The notes under the pieces were generated by a model that was not told where the DNA came from, searched no databases, and worked only from the letters and a program-made list of their open reading frames with translations. Positions 9,569 to 19,185 of a stretch of 64,000 nucleotides of DNA are shown here, piece by piece (the first letter of the stretch is position 1; each line of letters begins with the position of its first letter). Both the position numbers and the translations under genes were made by a program. The DNA comes from Psychrobacter pygoscelis (GTDB lineage: Bacteria > Pseudomonadota > Gammaproteobacteria > Pseudomonadales > Moraxellaceae): NCBI RefSeq assembly GCF_004335015.1, contig NZ_RQRU01000004.1, positions 1-64,000 of the forward strand, in the 5' to 3' direction.

Positions 9569-9643
9569 TGGAGCGGGATAAGAGATTCGAACTCTCGACC
9601 CCAACCTTGGCAAGGTTATGCTCTACCACTGAGCTAATCCCGC
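9569..9643 (-). tRNA. tRNA-Gly (anticodon GCC)
   Basis: Read on the - strand, the gene begins GCGGGATTAGCTCAG and ends ATCCCGCTCCA with an encoded CCA. It has a seven-base acceptor stem, a normal D arm, the anticodon loop TTGCCAA and a T arm GTTCGAATC. Length is 75 bases including CCA. The neighbouring IS remnants suggest this locus is a site of insertion. Confidence 0.95.
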
Positions 9644-9925
9644 TAATTACAACGATTGCTGTATCGCTGTGGGGTCGTATTATACGTGATTATATTTACC
9701 TGTCAACTTTTTTTTCAAAAAAATTGCAAATATTGGTATTTACTACTCAGTAATCTTTGGAATACACGTTATAACTGTTATTTTATAATGAGAAGTTATA
9801 CTAAAACTTGAGCAGCAAACAGTCTGACAATGTACAAACAATACGGTTAAGTGGACTAAGCTAATCCGTAGCTAATATCGAATAAGCAAAAATCATTATT
9901 CATAAAAAATTATAAGGAGAAGGTA

Positions 9926-11596
9926 ATGACAGATAATAGTTATACGATTGCAGATTACTTGTTTGAGCGTGTCGCTGAGGCAGGGGCTAGTGAGGTATTC
10001 GGCGTGCCGGGTGATTTTAACCTACCGTTTTTAGACAATATCATTGCCTCTGATAAGCTGCGCTGGGTCGGCAATACCAATGAGCTAAATGCCGGTTACG
10101 CTGCGGATGGTTATGCTCGTGAGCGCGGCTTTGCAGCAATGGTTACCACTTTTGGAGTGGGGGAGCTGTCAGCTATTAATGCAATTGCTGGATCTTACGC
10201 GGAGTATGCACCAGTACTGCATATCGTTGGGGCGCCGTCTATTGAAGCGCAAGACTCTAAGCGGCGCATTCATCATACCTTAGGCGATGGCATGTTTAAC
10301 CATTTTATAAAAATAGTAGAGCCAGTGACGGTCGCCTGTGCACATATCACACCTGAAAACGCTGCTTCTGAGATAGATCGAGTGATTCGGATGATCCTCA
10401 AAAAGCATCGCCCCGGTTATTTATCATTATCTCCTGATGTGGCCAGATTGCCTATATATCCACCTTCAACCAAGCTGTTAGATGGTACTGAAGATATCAC
10501 TAGTCAAGCAGCACTGGCAGGATTCAAGCAGGCTTTGACGGAGTTTATCCCTGGTAAGACCACTACTTTAATGGCGGATTTAATGGTACATCGTATGGGG
10601 CTGCAACCGCAGCTAAAAGCGCTAATTGCGGATACCGATATACCCTATGCCACGCTATCTTGGGGTAAGACGTTGCTTGATGAGCACAGCGAGCGCTGGG
10701 CCGGTATCTATGCTGGAGTTGCCTCTAGGCCCGTCGTCAAAGATGCGGTCGAAAACTGCGATTGCCTGATTAAAATTGGGGTTAATTATACTGATACGAC
10801 CACCGCAGGATTTAGTCAAAATATTGATGAATCTAAAGTGGTAGATATTCATTATGAGCGCTCCACTGTCGGTGGCAAGACCTTTGCTCCGCTAGCATTA
10901 AAAGACGCCCTACAAGCGCTACACGATGTGCTTACTTCAGGTATTGAGGTTACTCCCAAGCCTATTGATCAAGTAGAAGCTTATGAGCAAAAAGGAGCCG
11001 ATGACGAGCAGCTGCGACAAGACGACCTTTGGCACATCATCGCAGACAGTCTAGATGATCGTAAACTAATATTTGCGGAGCAAGGTACTTCATATTTTGG
11101 TATGAGCGACGTGCGCTTACCGATAGGTGTGACATTCTATGGTCAGCCACTATGGGGTTCCATTGGCTATACCTTGCCAGCAAGTTTGGGTGCGGGCATC
11201 GCTTCACCGCATAAGCGTAGTGTACTGCTCATCGGTGATGGTTCAGCATTATTGACTATTCAAGATATAGCAGTGATGATCCGTGAAAAGCTCAATCCAG
11301 TTATATTTTTGATTAATAACGACGGCTATAGTGTTGAGCGTGCTATCCATGGTGAGAATCAGCCTTATAACGACATTCCAAACTGTAATTGGCAGATCAT
11401 GCCGCAAGCATTTGGCGCGACTGAGGATAATTGCGTAATACTTAAGGTAGCCACACCTGCTGAATTGAAAGAAGCATTAAATACGGTTCAGAATATTGAA
11501 GATAAGATGGTATTTGTCGAGGTAGTAACCAATAAGCACGACTATCCACCACTGCTTAAGGACATCGCTGCCGCTCTTAAGCCTAAAGGTGCGTGA
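9926..11596 (+). CDS. indolepyruvate/pyruvate decarboxylase-like thiamine diphosphate enzyme
   Basis: This 556-residue cytoplasmic enzyme belongs to the non-oxidative 2-oxo acid decarboxylases. These use thiamine diphosphate and magnesium to turn a 2-oxo acid into an aldehyde and CO2. The catalytic glutamate is E53 (NELNAGYAADGYAR), the two active-site histidines are H116-H117 (RIHHTLGDG), and the cofactor motif starts with GDGS at about 437 and ends with NND near 465. Length and motifs match IpdC, phenylpyruvate decarboxylase and bacterial pyruvate decarboxylase equally well, so the substrate stays open. An AAGGAGAAGGT ribosome binding site precedes the ATG. The gene stands alone with its own terminator. 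Confidence 0.85.
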   Translation: MTDNSYTIADYLFERVAEAGASEVFGVPGDFNLPFLDNIIASDKLRWVGNTNELNAGYAADGYARERGFAAMVTTFGVGELSAINAIAGSYAEYAPVLHIVGAPSIEAQDSKRRIHHTLGDGMFNHFIKIVEPVTVACAHITPENAASEIDRVIRMILKKHRPGYLSLSPDVARLPIYPPSTKLLDGTEDITSQAALAGFKQALTEFIPGKTTTLMADLMVHRMGLQPQLKALIADTDIPYATLSWGKTLLDEHSERWAGIYAGVASRPVVKDAVENCDCLIKIGVNYTDTTTAGFSQNIDESKVVDIHYERSTVGGKTFAPLALKDALQALHDVLTSGIEVTPKPIDQVEAYEQKGADDEQLRQDDLWHIIADSLDDRKLIFAEQGTSYFGMSDVRLPIGVTFYGQPLWGSIGYTLPASLGAGIASPHKRSVLLIGDGSALLTIQDIAVMIREKLNPVIFLINNDGYSVERAIHGENQPYNDIPNCNWQIMPQAFGATEDNCVILKVATPAELKEALNTVQNIEDKMVFVEVVTNKHDYPPLLKDIAAALKPKGA

Positions 11597-11632
11597 TTTA
11601 ATAGCTATTAGCTAATTTTACAGTCAGAATTC

Positions 11633-11677
11633 CCCGAATCATTGGAGCTAAAGTAGCCGTGTTGATTCGGGTTTTTT
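11633..11677 (+). terminator. intrinsic terminator of the decarboxylase gene
   Basis: CCCGAATCA and TGATTCGGG form a nine-base stem with a 21-base loop, followed by six T. It lies about 35 bp after the stop codon. Confidence 0.8.
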
Positions 11678-11762
11678 GGTATTTATTACGGCACAGTTAG
11701 TGTTTTTTGACCAAGAAGTCGAAGCTTTATAGTTAAACTACCGTAAATGTGCAACAAAGTGA

Positions 11763-11903
11763 CTGGGAGCAGCTTGCAATCACGATGGTGTTACGCTCCT
11801 AACCACAGGCAAAGGTAAGCAGCTGATAGTCGCCGGTATGTTCATTGAACCACTGCGTTCTCTTTACCCTGATAACGAGCCGCTTGTAGCCTTGATACGT
11901 TAA
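11763..11903 (+). pseudogene. possible remnant of an unknown gene
   Basis: A start-less frame of 46 codons ends at TAA 11901. It reads like real protein (TTGKGKQLIVAGMFIEPLRS, then LYPDNEPLVALIR) and has more GC than its surroundings. There is an in-frame stop just upstream, no start codon and no ribosome binding site. I read it as the 3' end of a decayed gene of unknown family. It may also be chance. Confidence 0.3.
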
Positions 11904-11952
11904 TGCTGATAAAGGCATTGGTAAAAGGTAAACAATAAAATTAAGGTGATAA

Positions 11953-11984
11953 AAAACCCTGTTACACCAATAATGTAACAGGGC
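11953..11984 (-). terminator. intrinsic terminator after the CAT-anticodon tRNA
   Basis: CCCTGTTACA and TGTAACAGGG form a ten-base stem. On the - strand it is followed by a run of six T and lies just downstream of the tRNA. Confidence 0.8.
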
Positions 11985-11990
11985 TGAATA

Positions 11991-12067
11991 TGGTGGGCCC
12001 AGACAGACTTGAACTGTCGACCTGCCGATTATGAGTCGGATGCTCTAACCAACTGAGCTATGGGCCC
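11991..12067 (-). tRNA. tRNA with CAT anticodon (elongator Met or Ile2)
   Basis: The - strand reads GGGCCCATAGCTCAG at the 5' end and TGGGCCCACCA at the 3' end, with CCA encoded. The acceptor stem is GGGCCCA/TGGGCCC, the anticodon loop is CTCATAA, and the T loop is GTTCAAGTC. Length is 77 bases. A CAT anticodon can belong to elongator tRNA-Met or to lysidine-modified tRNA-Ile. The sequence alone does not let me decide between them; it lacks the initiator tRNA features. Confidence 0.93.
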
Positions 12068-12131
12068 ATGTAGTAGACGGATTATGATACCTGAATTTGT
12101 AAATTATTCAAGTAAAAATCACCTAAAGTCA

Positions 12132-13031
12132 TTAACAATTTCCAGCCAATGTTAGGCTGCGTCCGCCATCTACCGTAATAATATGCCCCGTAACGTAGTC
12201 AGCAGTCGCCAGATATAAGACACATTGGGCGATGTCTTTAGGGCGGCCGATACGTTGTAAAGGTATGGAGTTAATAATAGCGTCCTGAATCTGAGGGGCG
12301 ATAGTCTGGTCACTGTCAGGCTCTGGCAGTATATTCACTCCCGGCGCGACGCCATTCACTCGGACATCAGGCGCTAATTCGAGTGCCAAAGACTGCACCA
12401 TAGATCGGTGTGCGGCTTTGGCCATATTGTAGACCGAATAATTAGGAAAGGGTCTGTCATGTGCATGGATATCTAGCAAGCTTATGATATTGCCCTGCTG
12501 CTCGATAAGATAGGGCAACAGTGACTGAGAGAGAAGCAACGGGGCTTTGGCATTGGTTAAGAAGAGCTCTTGCCACTGAGCGGCGGAGATATCGCCAATA
12601 GGTGAGGGATAAAATCGTGAAGCGTTATGTACTAGCACATCGAGTCGGCCAAATTGGGCTATGACTTGCTCAGTAAATCTGGCTAATGCACAAGGGTCAT
12701 TGACGATGTCCAAATCTGCTTGGATAAGAGCGGCGCTGTACGGACGTTGACGGTTTAATGTCTCGGCAAGAGCAGCCGCTGCTTGCTTGCTATGGTGATA
12801 ATGGATAATAACCCGGTAGCCTGCCGCGTGAGCACTGCAAACAATAGCTGCGCCAATACGTTTAGCGCTCCCTGTTACTAACATAACGGCCGCAGTGTCA
12901 GCGCTTAGAGGCTCAGAGCGCAGTGTATCTGAGAATGGCAGATTCTCAGGATTTGGTTTTTGATGGGTTGTTGTTGGCTCATACATGGGTTTAATCGCTG
13001 ATTTAGGTTTTTCTTTAGGCTTTATCGACAT
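12132..13031 (-). CDS. pteridine reductase-like short-chain dehydrogenase
   Basis: This 299-residue SDR enzyme resembles pteridine reductase and FolM, which reduce dihydrobiopterin or dihydrofolate-type pterins with NADPH. The cofactor motif is the variant TGSAKRIG at 53-60, with arginine where classical SDRs have glycine, as in pteridine reductases. NASRFYPSPIG follows at about 136-146, the aspartate of LLDIHA near 187 replaces the usual serine, and the catalytic Y201/K205 pair lies in YNMAK. About 50 proline- and lysine-rich residues precede the SDR fold and look disordered. Translation may instead start later, for example at Met50. The gene is near cca but separated by about 200 bp. Confidence 0.78.
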   Translation of the reverse strand: MSIKPKEKPKSAIKPMYEPTTTHQKPNPENLPFSDTLRSEPLSADTAAVMLVTGSAKRIGAAIVCSAHAAGYRVIIHYHHSKQAAAALAETLNRQRPYSAALIQADLDIVNDPCALARFTEQVIAQFGRLDVLVHNASRFYPSPIGDISAAQWQELFLTNAKAPLLLSQSLLPYLIEQQGNIISLLDIHAHDRPFPNYSVYNMAKAAHRSMVQSLALELAPDVRVNGVAPGVNILPEPDSDQTIAPQIQDAIINSIPLQRIGRPKDIAQCVLYLATADYVTGHIITVDGGRSLTLAGNC

Positions 13032-13233
13032 AAAGGCTCCAAAGCTAAGCGTTTCAAGAGATTATTGTGGTACTAAGGCAGTCATTGACTATAAAGTATA
13101 GTTAATCCATTTTATAGTTGACACAAAGTCGCTGGTATAAATCTCCCCCTGCCTCAGGCGTTTCATGACTTCTAGCCAGTAAATCTATACCAGCTACTCT
13201 TTTACGTCGCAGTTTTAAATAGGATTAACTATA

Positions 13234-14445
13234 TTAAAGGCTAACGTGGTTTGATTTGCGCAAATGATCAATCCGTGCTTGCGTCAGTGCCTCGCCGATG
13301 GCTGCACCTTTGAGGGTAGGGTCGATATCTTGCATGTTAATCGCGTGATAGCTACTGAGTGCCTGCATTATCTGGATATGTTGGCGTGCTAGGCGCAAGA
13401 CTTGGGCTGTCACTAACAGCTGTGAGAGCTTGTCAGGTTGCTTATGAGCACCGCAGGATTGAACAAGCTCTATCTGCTGCGCCGCAGACAGGCTTTCTAT
13501 ATTATTCAAGTGGCTTGCCTGTAGCATAAAGAGGGTAGCGAACTGGGTCTGAGCTTTAGGCACTTTTGCTGTATTGCCAATCTGTGCAATGGCTTGCGTA
13601 GCAGCAGGCTTACCATTAGCCTTGTTGTCTGTAGTAGGCTCAGTGATTGGCTCAGATGTAAATAGTGTGCGATCTAGACTGGCCATTAATAATGCCCAGC
13701 GTTGAGATAAGTTTAGCTGCATCTGACCCGCGAAGTAGAGAGCGGATTGGATAATTTCTCTTGAATAACTGTCTTGCCATGCGTCATCTAGCGCTGAGAA
13801 ATAGCTTGCAAGAGCCCCAATATGATAGAGCTGCTGCCAATAGACGTGCGGTGAGGTCTGCATCATCGCTCGACTTGACTCTTGCCAAACTCGCTCAGCA
13901 CTCAAATGATTAAGCTCGCCTGAGTCTACCAGCTGACGCATAAGCTGTTGAGTTTCATCACAAATAGTAAAGCCTTCATCAAAATAGCGGCTATAGAATC
14001 GCGCAACTCTCAGTACTCTTAGTGGGTCTTCGCTAAAGGCTGATGAGATGTGTCGCAGCTGCCTATGGGCAATATCCTGAAGACCGCCATAAGGATCGAC
14101 CACCTCACCGCTGAGTGGGGTGTCATCAAATAGGCCTTTAACTTCTATTGCCATGGCATTAATGGTTAGATCGCGGCGCTGTAAGTCATCTTCTAAAGTG
14201 ACATCGGGACTGGCATGAATATGAAAGCCTTGATAGCCATGCCCTGATTTTCGCTCTGTTCGTGCTAGAGCATATTCTTGTTTACTGGTCGGGTGCAAAA
14301 ACACTGGAAAGTCTGCTCCGACTTGCAAAAATCCTGCGGCCAACATCGCTTCTGGCGTAGCACCAACGACGACGAAGTCTTTATCTTTTATTGGTCGACC
14401 CAAAAGCTGATCACGTACCGCGCCACCCACCAGATAAACCTGCAT
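13234..14445 (-). CDS. cca: CCA-adding enzyme (tRNA nucleotidyltransferase)
   Basis: This 403-residue class II nucleotidyltransferase adds or repairs the 3' CCA end of tRNAs from CTP and ATP. The N-terminal catalytic domain is complete: GGAVRD at 7-12, the metal-binding D21/D23 pair in DKDF, the [10 protein letters not shown] block near 109-118, and [12 protein letters not shown] further on. Length matches the gammaproteobacterial enzyme (E. coli 412 residues), but the C-terminal half is not E. coli-like and I see no clear HD phosphohydrolase motif. A low-complexity linker ([17 protein letters not shown]) sits near residue 275. The gene is followed on the same strand by the SDR gene. Confidence 0.92.
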   Translation of the reverse strand: MQVYLVGGAVRDQLLGRPIKDKDFVVVGATPEAMLAAGFLQVGADFPVFLHPTSKQEYALARTERKSGHGYQGFHIHASPDVTLEDDLQRRDLTINAMAIEVKGLFDDTPLSGEVVDPYGGLQDIAHRQLRHISSAFSEDPLRVLRVARFYSRYFDEGFTICDETQQLMRQLVDSGELNHLSAERVWQESSRAMMQTSPHVYWQQLYHIGALASYFSALDDAWQDSYSREIIQSALYFAGQMQLNLSQRWALLMASLDRTLFTSEPITEPTTDNKANGKPAATQAIAQIGNTAKVPKAQTQFATLFMLQASHLNNIESLSAAQQIELVQSCGAHKQPDKLSQLLVTAQVLRLARQHIQIMQALSSYHAINMQDIDPTLKGAAIGEALTQARIDHLRKSNHVSL

Positions 14446-14473
14446 ATCAATATCCTAAAGTCAGTCAAAATTA

Positions 14474-14515
14474 AAAAACCCGACCATTCTTAGAGAGAAT
14501 GATCGGGTTTTAGTA
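14474..14515 (-). terminator. intrinsic terminator of maeB
   Basis: A hairpin with arms AAACCCGATCATTCT and AGAATGGTCGGGTTTTTT on the - strand lies about 55 bp past the maeB stop codon. The T run follows the stem in the direction of maeB transcription. Confidence 0.8.
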
Positions 14516-14569
14516 TAACAGACAAGCAAAAGCTTCAGAGCAGTCACCCCAAGCTTTTGCCCGGGATGA

Positions 14570-16900
14570 TTAAGACTTGTTAGCTGCTTCTAAGTCTTGC
14601 GCTTCAGTTACTGCAAGAGCCGTCATATTGACCACACGGCGTGCTGTCGCAGAAGGGGTCAAGATATGGACAGGCTTATTAGCACCTAATAATATAGGAC
14701 CAATTGAGGCGCTATTGGTCGCGGTTTTTAGCAGATTGAAAGCAATGTTAGCCGCATCTAAAGTCGGTAGAATTAACAAGTTTGCAGCGCCTTTTAGGGT
14801 ACTAGAAGGCAGGTCGTCATAGCGGATGCGCTCGCTGAGTGCAGCATCACCATGCATCTCACCATCAAATTCAAAGTCAACTTGCATCTGCGTCAATAAC
14901 TCATGCACCTGACGCATTTTCACCGCGCTGGCTTTATCTGAAGTGCCAAAGTTAGAATGCGAGACTAGCGCTACGCGTGGAGTAATACCGAACCGACGTA
15001 ATTGAGCTGCTGCTAGGACGGTCATTTCGGCTAATTGCTCAGCGCTTGGGTCTTCGTGGATGTAAGTATCGGCAATAAAGATATTGCGGTCTTGCATCAA
15101 GATGGCATTCATAGCATAGAAGTCTTTTACGCCCTCCATCTTGCCAATGACGTTTTTGACGTACTGTAGATGCAAGGAGTAATAACTAAACGTACCACAG
15201 ATCATACCGTCGGCATCGCCTTTTTCGACCAATAGCGCACCGATTAGTGTGGTCTTACGGCGCACATCGCGACGAGCAAGCTCAATACTGACACCGCGGC
15301 GCTTATTACGCTCGTAGTAGAACTGCCAGTAGTCTTTATAGCGTGGATCATCGTCTGGGTTGACGATGTCAATATTCTCACCATTTTTTAGACGTAAGCC
15401 CAAAGTGGCGATATTGGCTTCAACGACTGACGGACGACCGACTAGAATAGGATGAGCTAGCCCTTCATCGACGACGACTTGGACAGCCAATAAGACGTTT
15501 TGATCTTCACCTTCACAATAGACGATACGCTTCGGATCAGCTTTAGCCTTAGCAAATATTGGCTTCATAACAAAGGCAGAGTTATAGACAAACTCAGATA
15601 ATTGCTGACGATAAGCATCCATATCAGCTATTGGCAAGGTCGCGACACCAGAGTCCATCGCTGCTTGAGCTACCGCAGAGGCAATCTCAATGATTAGATT
15701 TGGCTCTAGCGGCCCTGGAATCAGATAGTCGCGGCCGAAGCTCTTCATGCTCTCAAGGCTTCTGACATTCTTAGTCGGGTGCTGCTCGACGTGGGCCATA
15801 GCGGCAATGGCTTTAACACAAGCCACTTTCATCTCTTCGTTAACCGTGGTAGCACCCACGTCTAACGCTCCGCGGAAGATGTATGGGAAACATAAGGCAT
15901 TATTGACTTGGTTTGGATAGTCAGAGCGTCCCGTCGCCATAATAACGTCTGGTCGGGCAGCGTGCGCTATTTCAGGCATAATCTCAGGAGTAGGGTTGGC
16001 TAAGGCAAAGATAATAGGGTCTTTTGCCATTCTAAGTACCATATCGGCCGTCAAGACACCAGGCATAGACAAACCTAAGAACACATCGGCGTCATCTATA
16101 ACATCGTCAATAGTCGTAGAGACGGTATCACGCGCATAGCGGCGTTTAGTATCATCTAAATTTTCACGGTTATTCGAGATAATACCGCGCGAGTCAGAGA
16201 CAAAGATATTGTCTTTATTGACGCCAAGAGCGCAAACAAGATCTAGACATGAGATAGCAGCAGCACCAGCGCCTGAGCAGACGATTTTGATGTCTGCAAT
16301 GTCTTTTCCGGTAATTAATAACGCATTTAATAGGGCAGCGCCGACAATGATAGAAGTACCATGTTGGTCATCATGGAATACTGGGATATTCATGCGCTCG
16401 CGTAGTTCTCGCTCAATCTTAAAGCACTCTGGCGCTTTAATATCCTCTAAGTTAATGCCGCCAAAAGTAGGCTCTAATGCTGCTACCGCTTCAATGAATT
16501 TATCGGGATCATTTTGAGCAACTTCGATATCAAAGACATCAATACCAGCAAATTTCTTGAACAATACTCCTTTACCTTCCATAACAGGCTTCGAAGCTAG
16601 TGGGCCAATATTACCCAGACCTAATACGGCTGTCCCGTTGGTAATAACACCCACCAAATTATTGCGAGCTGTATATTTGGCCGCCGCAGTAGGGTCTTTT
16701 TCAATCTCTAAACACGGCACTGCTACACCTGGTGAGTACGCAAGCGCTAAATCACGTTGGTTGGCTAGTTGCTTGGTAGGGGTGACTGAGATTTTACCGG
16801 GGCGCGGATGCGCATGGTAATGAAGGGCGGCTTGCTCGAACTGTTCTTGATCCATTTTTGAGGTGTCCTTTGAGGGGGTGGTGTTGCTATCATCAATCAT
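14570..16900 (-). CDS. maeB: NADP-dependent malic enzyme (malate dehydrogenase, decarboxylating)
   Basis: At 776 residues this has the two-part build of MaeB. The malic enzyme domain occupies about residues 1-430, with the cofactor segment ([18 protein letters not shown]) and substrate segments ([36 protein letters not shown]). A phosphotransacetylase-like domain fills about 440-765 ([27 protein letters not shown]). It converts malate to pyruvate with NADPH production; in known MaeB proteins the second domain is regulatory and binds acetyl-CoA rather than acting as an enzyme. Length and order are as in E. coli (759 residues). It stands alone, with a terminator after it. Confidence 0.95.
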   Translation of the reverse strand: MIDDSNTTPSKDTSKMDQEQFEQAALHYHAHPRPGKISVTPTKQLANQRDLALAYSPGVAVPCLEIEKDPTAAAKYTARNNLVGVITNGTAVLGLGNIGPLASKPVMEGKGVLFKKFAGIDVFDIEVAQNDPDKFIEAVAALEPTFGGINLEDIKAPECFKIERELRERMNIPVFHDDQHGTSIIVGAALLNALLITGKDIADIKIVCSGAGAAAISCLDLVCALGVNKDNIFVSDSRGIISNNRENLDDTKRRYARDTVSTTIDDVIDDADVFLGLSMPGVLTADMVLRMAKDPIIFALANPTPEIMPEIAHAARPDVIMATGRSDYPNQVNNALCFPYIFRGALDVGATTVNEEMKVACVKAIAAMAHVEQHPTKNVRSLESMKSFGRDYLIPGPLEPNLIIEIASAVAQAAMDSGVATLPIADMDAYRQQLSEFVYNSAFVMKPIFAKAKADPKRIVYCEGEDQNVLLAVQVVVDEGLAHPILVGRPSVVEANIATLGLRLKNGENIDIVNPDDDPRYKDYWQFYYERNKRRGVSIELARRDVRRKTTLIGALLVEKGDADGMICGTFSYYSLHLQYVKNVIGKMEGVKDFYAMNAILMQDRNIFIADTYIHEDPSAEQLAEMTVLAAAQLRRFGITPRVALVSHSNFGTSDKASAVKMRQVHELLTQMQVDFEFDGEMHGDAALSERIRYDDLPSSTLKGAANLLILPTLDAANIAFNLLKTATNSASIGPILLGANKPVHILTPSATARRVVNMTALAVTEAQDLEAANKS

Positions 16901-17320
16901 ATAGAAGTGCCATTGTTCGAAAATTTATCAATAAGGTTTACCGCAGCACATATATTAGTATTGCATTATCTTTAGCTAGTTAATGACTGAATACTAGTGA
17001 TTGCCGCGAAATTTATACATCATTCAGTAGAAAACTAAGTCCGAAAAGGGGTAACAAAGCTATTGGTAAAGTATTTTAGCATCATTAATATTTCACTGAC
17101 CAGTCGAGGACCCATAAAAGGCTAAAATTAAGTTATTTTAGGTTATTTATAGTTACCTTGGCTTAACTCAAGCTTGCTAAGCTGCAATTGTCGCTAAATA
17201 GACACTAATAGCTAATATAAAATGTCTTCGCAAACTAGGCTCTAAGCTAGGCTCTATTTTTCTACTATTCTGCAAGAGTTCGCTTATCCTCCAGCATATC
17301 TATTATTCTGCAACATGTGC
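16901..17320. other. intergenic region, no gene seen
   Basis: About 420 AT-rich bases lie upstream of maeB and downstream of selO. I see no long open frame, strong hairpin or RNA gene. The part near 16930-17000 must hold the maeB promoter. Confidence 0.5.
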
Positions 17321-18913
17321 TTAAGAGGAGCAACTAATAGGCAACATGGGCGCGCCGGGTTCGGGTGCTGTGGTGTCGGAAGGTAAAGCGATAGTCTGGA
17401 CGCTGTAAGGCTGCGTTAACAGCTTATATAAGCGATCAACTTCAGTAAAATCCCCCAATTCGCCCTGATCTATAGCGCGCTGAGCCATAGAGTTGCGTAA
17501 GATATAAACTGGGTTTTCTTTTTGCATGATCTCTAATGCAGTTTTCAGAGAGTTGGTAAGGTTATCGTCATTTGCATGAATGTGCGCCAAATAGCGCTTT
17601 TTCCAGTCTTGCCAATTTGCCACGGCTGCACCGCTGAGTTCGGACTCTAAAGTCGCGAGTAGCTGTTGATCATGACGGTTAGTCTGTTCAAGACGGTTAT
17701 CGTATTTTTGCCTATTATCAATATCTGTAGCATTAGAGCCATCATCAGTGTCGGCTTCATTATTGGCATTATTGGTGGCATTGTTGTCTAACATTGAGGA
17801 TATCAGCCCACTCAAAGCTCGGAAACTATTGGTGTAGTCGAGCTTATGGTCTTCAAGTAAGCTGAGCCAGTCAAAGGCTATCGCTAAACTATCGCGTGAA
17901 TAGGGTAGGCCAAGCTTACGACATAAGCCTTGTTGGTAGTGTGTCATGAATGCTGACTCGTAAGGGGCGAGGCATTCGGCTAAAGTATCTCGGTCTAGGG
18001 TAGGCAAGCGCATAAAATGAGGCAGCCAGATATTGAGGTTCCAATGACCGATGGCCGGCTGGTTTTGATAGCTATAGCGACCGGTATGGTCTGAGTGGTT
18101 GTTGATCCACGCTGGATCAAAGCGCTCCATAAAGCCAAATGGCCCGAAGTCGAGAGTGCGACCAGTTATCGATAGATTATCAGTATTCATGACGCCATGA
18201 GCAAAGCCAATCAACTGCCAGTCGGCAATCATCTTCGCGGTACGCGTGACCACCGCAGTCAAAAATGCAGCGATAGGGTTGGTCTCATTGCGACACTCCG
18301 GATAATAGGTATCGAGCATATAGTCAGTGAATTCTGCCAATAGATCAGGCGCAAAACTAGCAATCCACTCCACATGTCCTAAGCGAACATGGCAATCTGC
18401 CACTCGCATTAGCGCTGCACCTTGCTCCATACGCTCACGGCGTACAGGGGTGTCGGATACCACGAAGCCCAGTGCATTTGAGGAAGCAATACCCAACTGA
18501 TTCAGCGCATGACCACAGAGGTACTCACGAATCGTACTGCGTAGCACCGCTCGGCCATCCCCCATCCGTGAATACGGCGTTAGTCCGCTGCCTTTGAGAT
18601 GTAGATCATTAAGCTTGCCCTGCTTGTCAATGACTTGGGCCATCAAGAGACCACGGCCGTCACCGAGCTGACCTGCCCATTGACCAAACTGATGCCCGGC
18701 ATAAGCCATAGCGAGTGGCTCGAATGCTTCTGGGACATAGTGACCACCTAAGATATCCACCCAGCGCGTCGTCAATGTGTCATCATCGCACCAACCCAAA
18801 CGCTCCGCAACTTGCAAATTGAAATGGCCGGCTTTTGGGTTATCAAGCGGCGTAGGCGGCTGACGATTAAAAAGCCTAGGGTCTAGGCAGACATAGCTGT
18901 TTTGATATTTCAT
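17321..18913 (-). CDS. selO: SelO family protein adenylyltransferase (YdiU)
   Basis: This 530-residue protein belongs to the SelO pseudokinase family, which transfers AMP to serine, threonine or tyrosine of target proteins. Hallmarks are GHQFGQWAGQLGDGRG near residues 70-85, LKGSGLTPYSRMGDGRAVLR near 103-122, and the metal-binding region with NTDNLSITGRTLDFGPFGF near 245-263. These fit the inverted ATP-binding mode of the family. E. coli YdiU has 478 residues; the surplus here is an Asn/Asp-rich, low-complexity insertion near residues 372-400. The start MKYQNSYVCLDP places the conserved N-terminus correctly. No selenocysteine codon is expected in bacterial members. Confidence 0.92.
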   Translation of the reverse strand: MKYQNSYVCLDPRLFNRQPPTPLDNPKAGHFNLQVAERLGWCDDDTLTTRWVDILGGHYVPEAFEPLAMAYAGHQFGQWAGQLGDGRGLLMAQVIDKQGKLNDLHLKGSGLTPYSRMGDGRAVLRSTIREYLCGHALNQLGIASSNALGFVVSDTPVRRERMEQGAALMRVADCHVRLGHVEWIASFAPDLLAEFTDYMLDTYYPECRNETNPIAAFLTAVVTRTAKMIADWQLIGFAHGVMNTDNLSITGRTLDFGPFGFMERFDPAWINNHSDHTGRYSYQNQPAIGHWNLNIWLPHFMRLPTLDRDTLAECLAPYESAFMTHYQQGLCRKLGLPYSRDSLAIAFDWLSLLEDHKLDYTNSFRALSGLISSMLDNNATNNANNEADTDDGSNATDIDNRQKYDNRLEQTNRHDQQLLATLESELSGAAVANWQDWKKRYLAHIHANDDNLTNSLKTALEIMQKENPVYILRNSMAQRAIDQGELGDFTEVDRLYKLLTQPYSVQTIALPSDTTAPEPGAPMLPISCSS

Positions 18914-19129
18914 AGTTTTGTGCCACGGGCAGTAGGGGTGTAAAAAAAGACAAAGCCAAGGAGTAATTGTAAATCAAGGCTAATCACTCTATCACAGTGT
19001 AGCCCATTTTAAGAGTACTGCCTTAGGGTTTCGGTAAGTAGATGACTAATGAGCGGTTGGTTAAGCTAAGCGAGAATTGTGACAGTAGCTAATATTGCTA
19101 ATTATAAGAATTAACTTGGGGAACTAAAA

Positions 19130-19162
19130 ATAAAAAAACCCCTTATTCACTAGAATAAAGGG
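19130..19162 (-). terminator. intrinsic terminator of the desaturase gene
   Basis: On the - strand CCCTTTATTC and GAATAAGGGG form the stem, followed by seven T. It starts about 24 bp after the desaturase stop codon. Confidence 0.8.
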
Positions 19163-19185
19163 TAGGAGAAACCAATTAAAATAAC

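Noticed and set aside
9550..9753. 67-codon open frame on the + strand
   Set aside because: It lies over the antisense of tRNA-Gly and its terminator.
11991..12067. Initiator tRNA-fMet
   Set aside because: The acceptor stem is fully paired at position 1-72 and the anticodon stem lacks the three G-C pairs of initiators.
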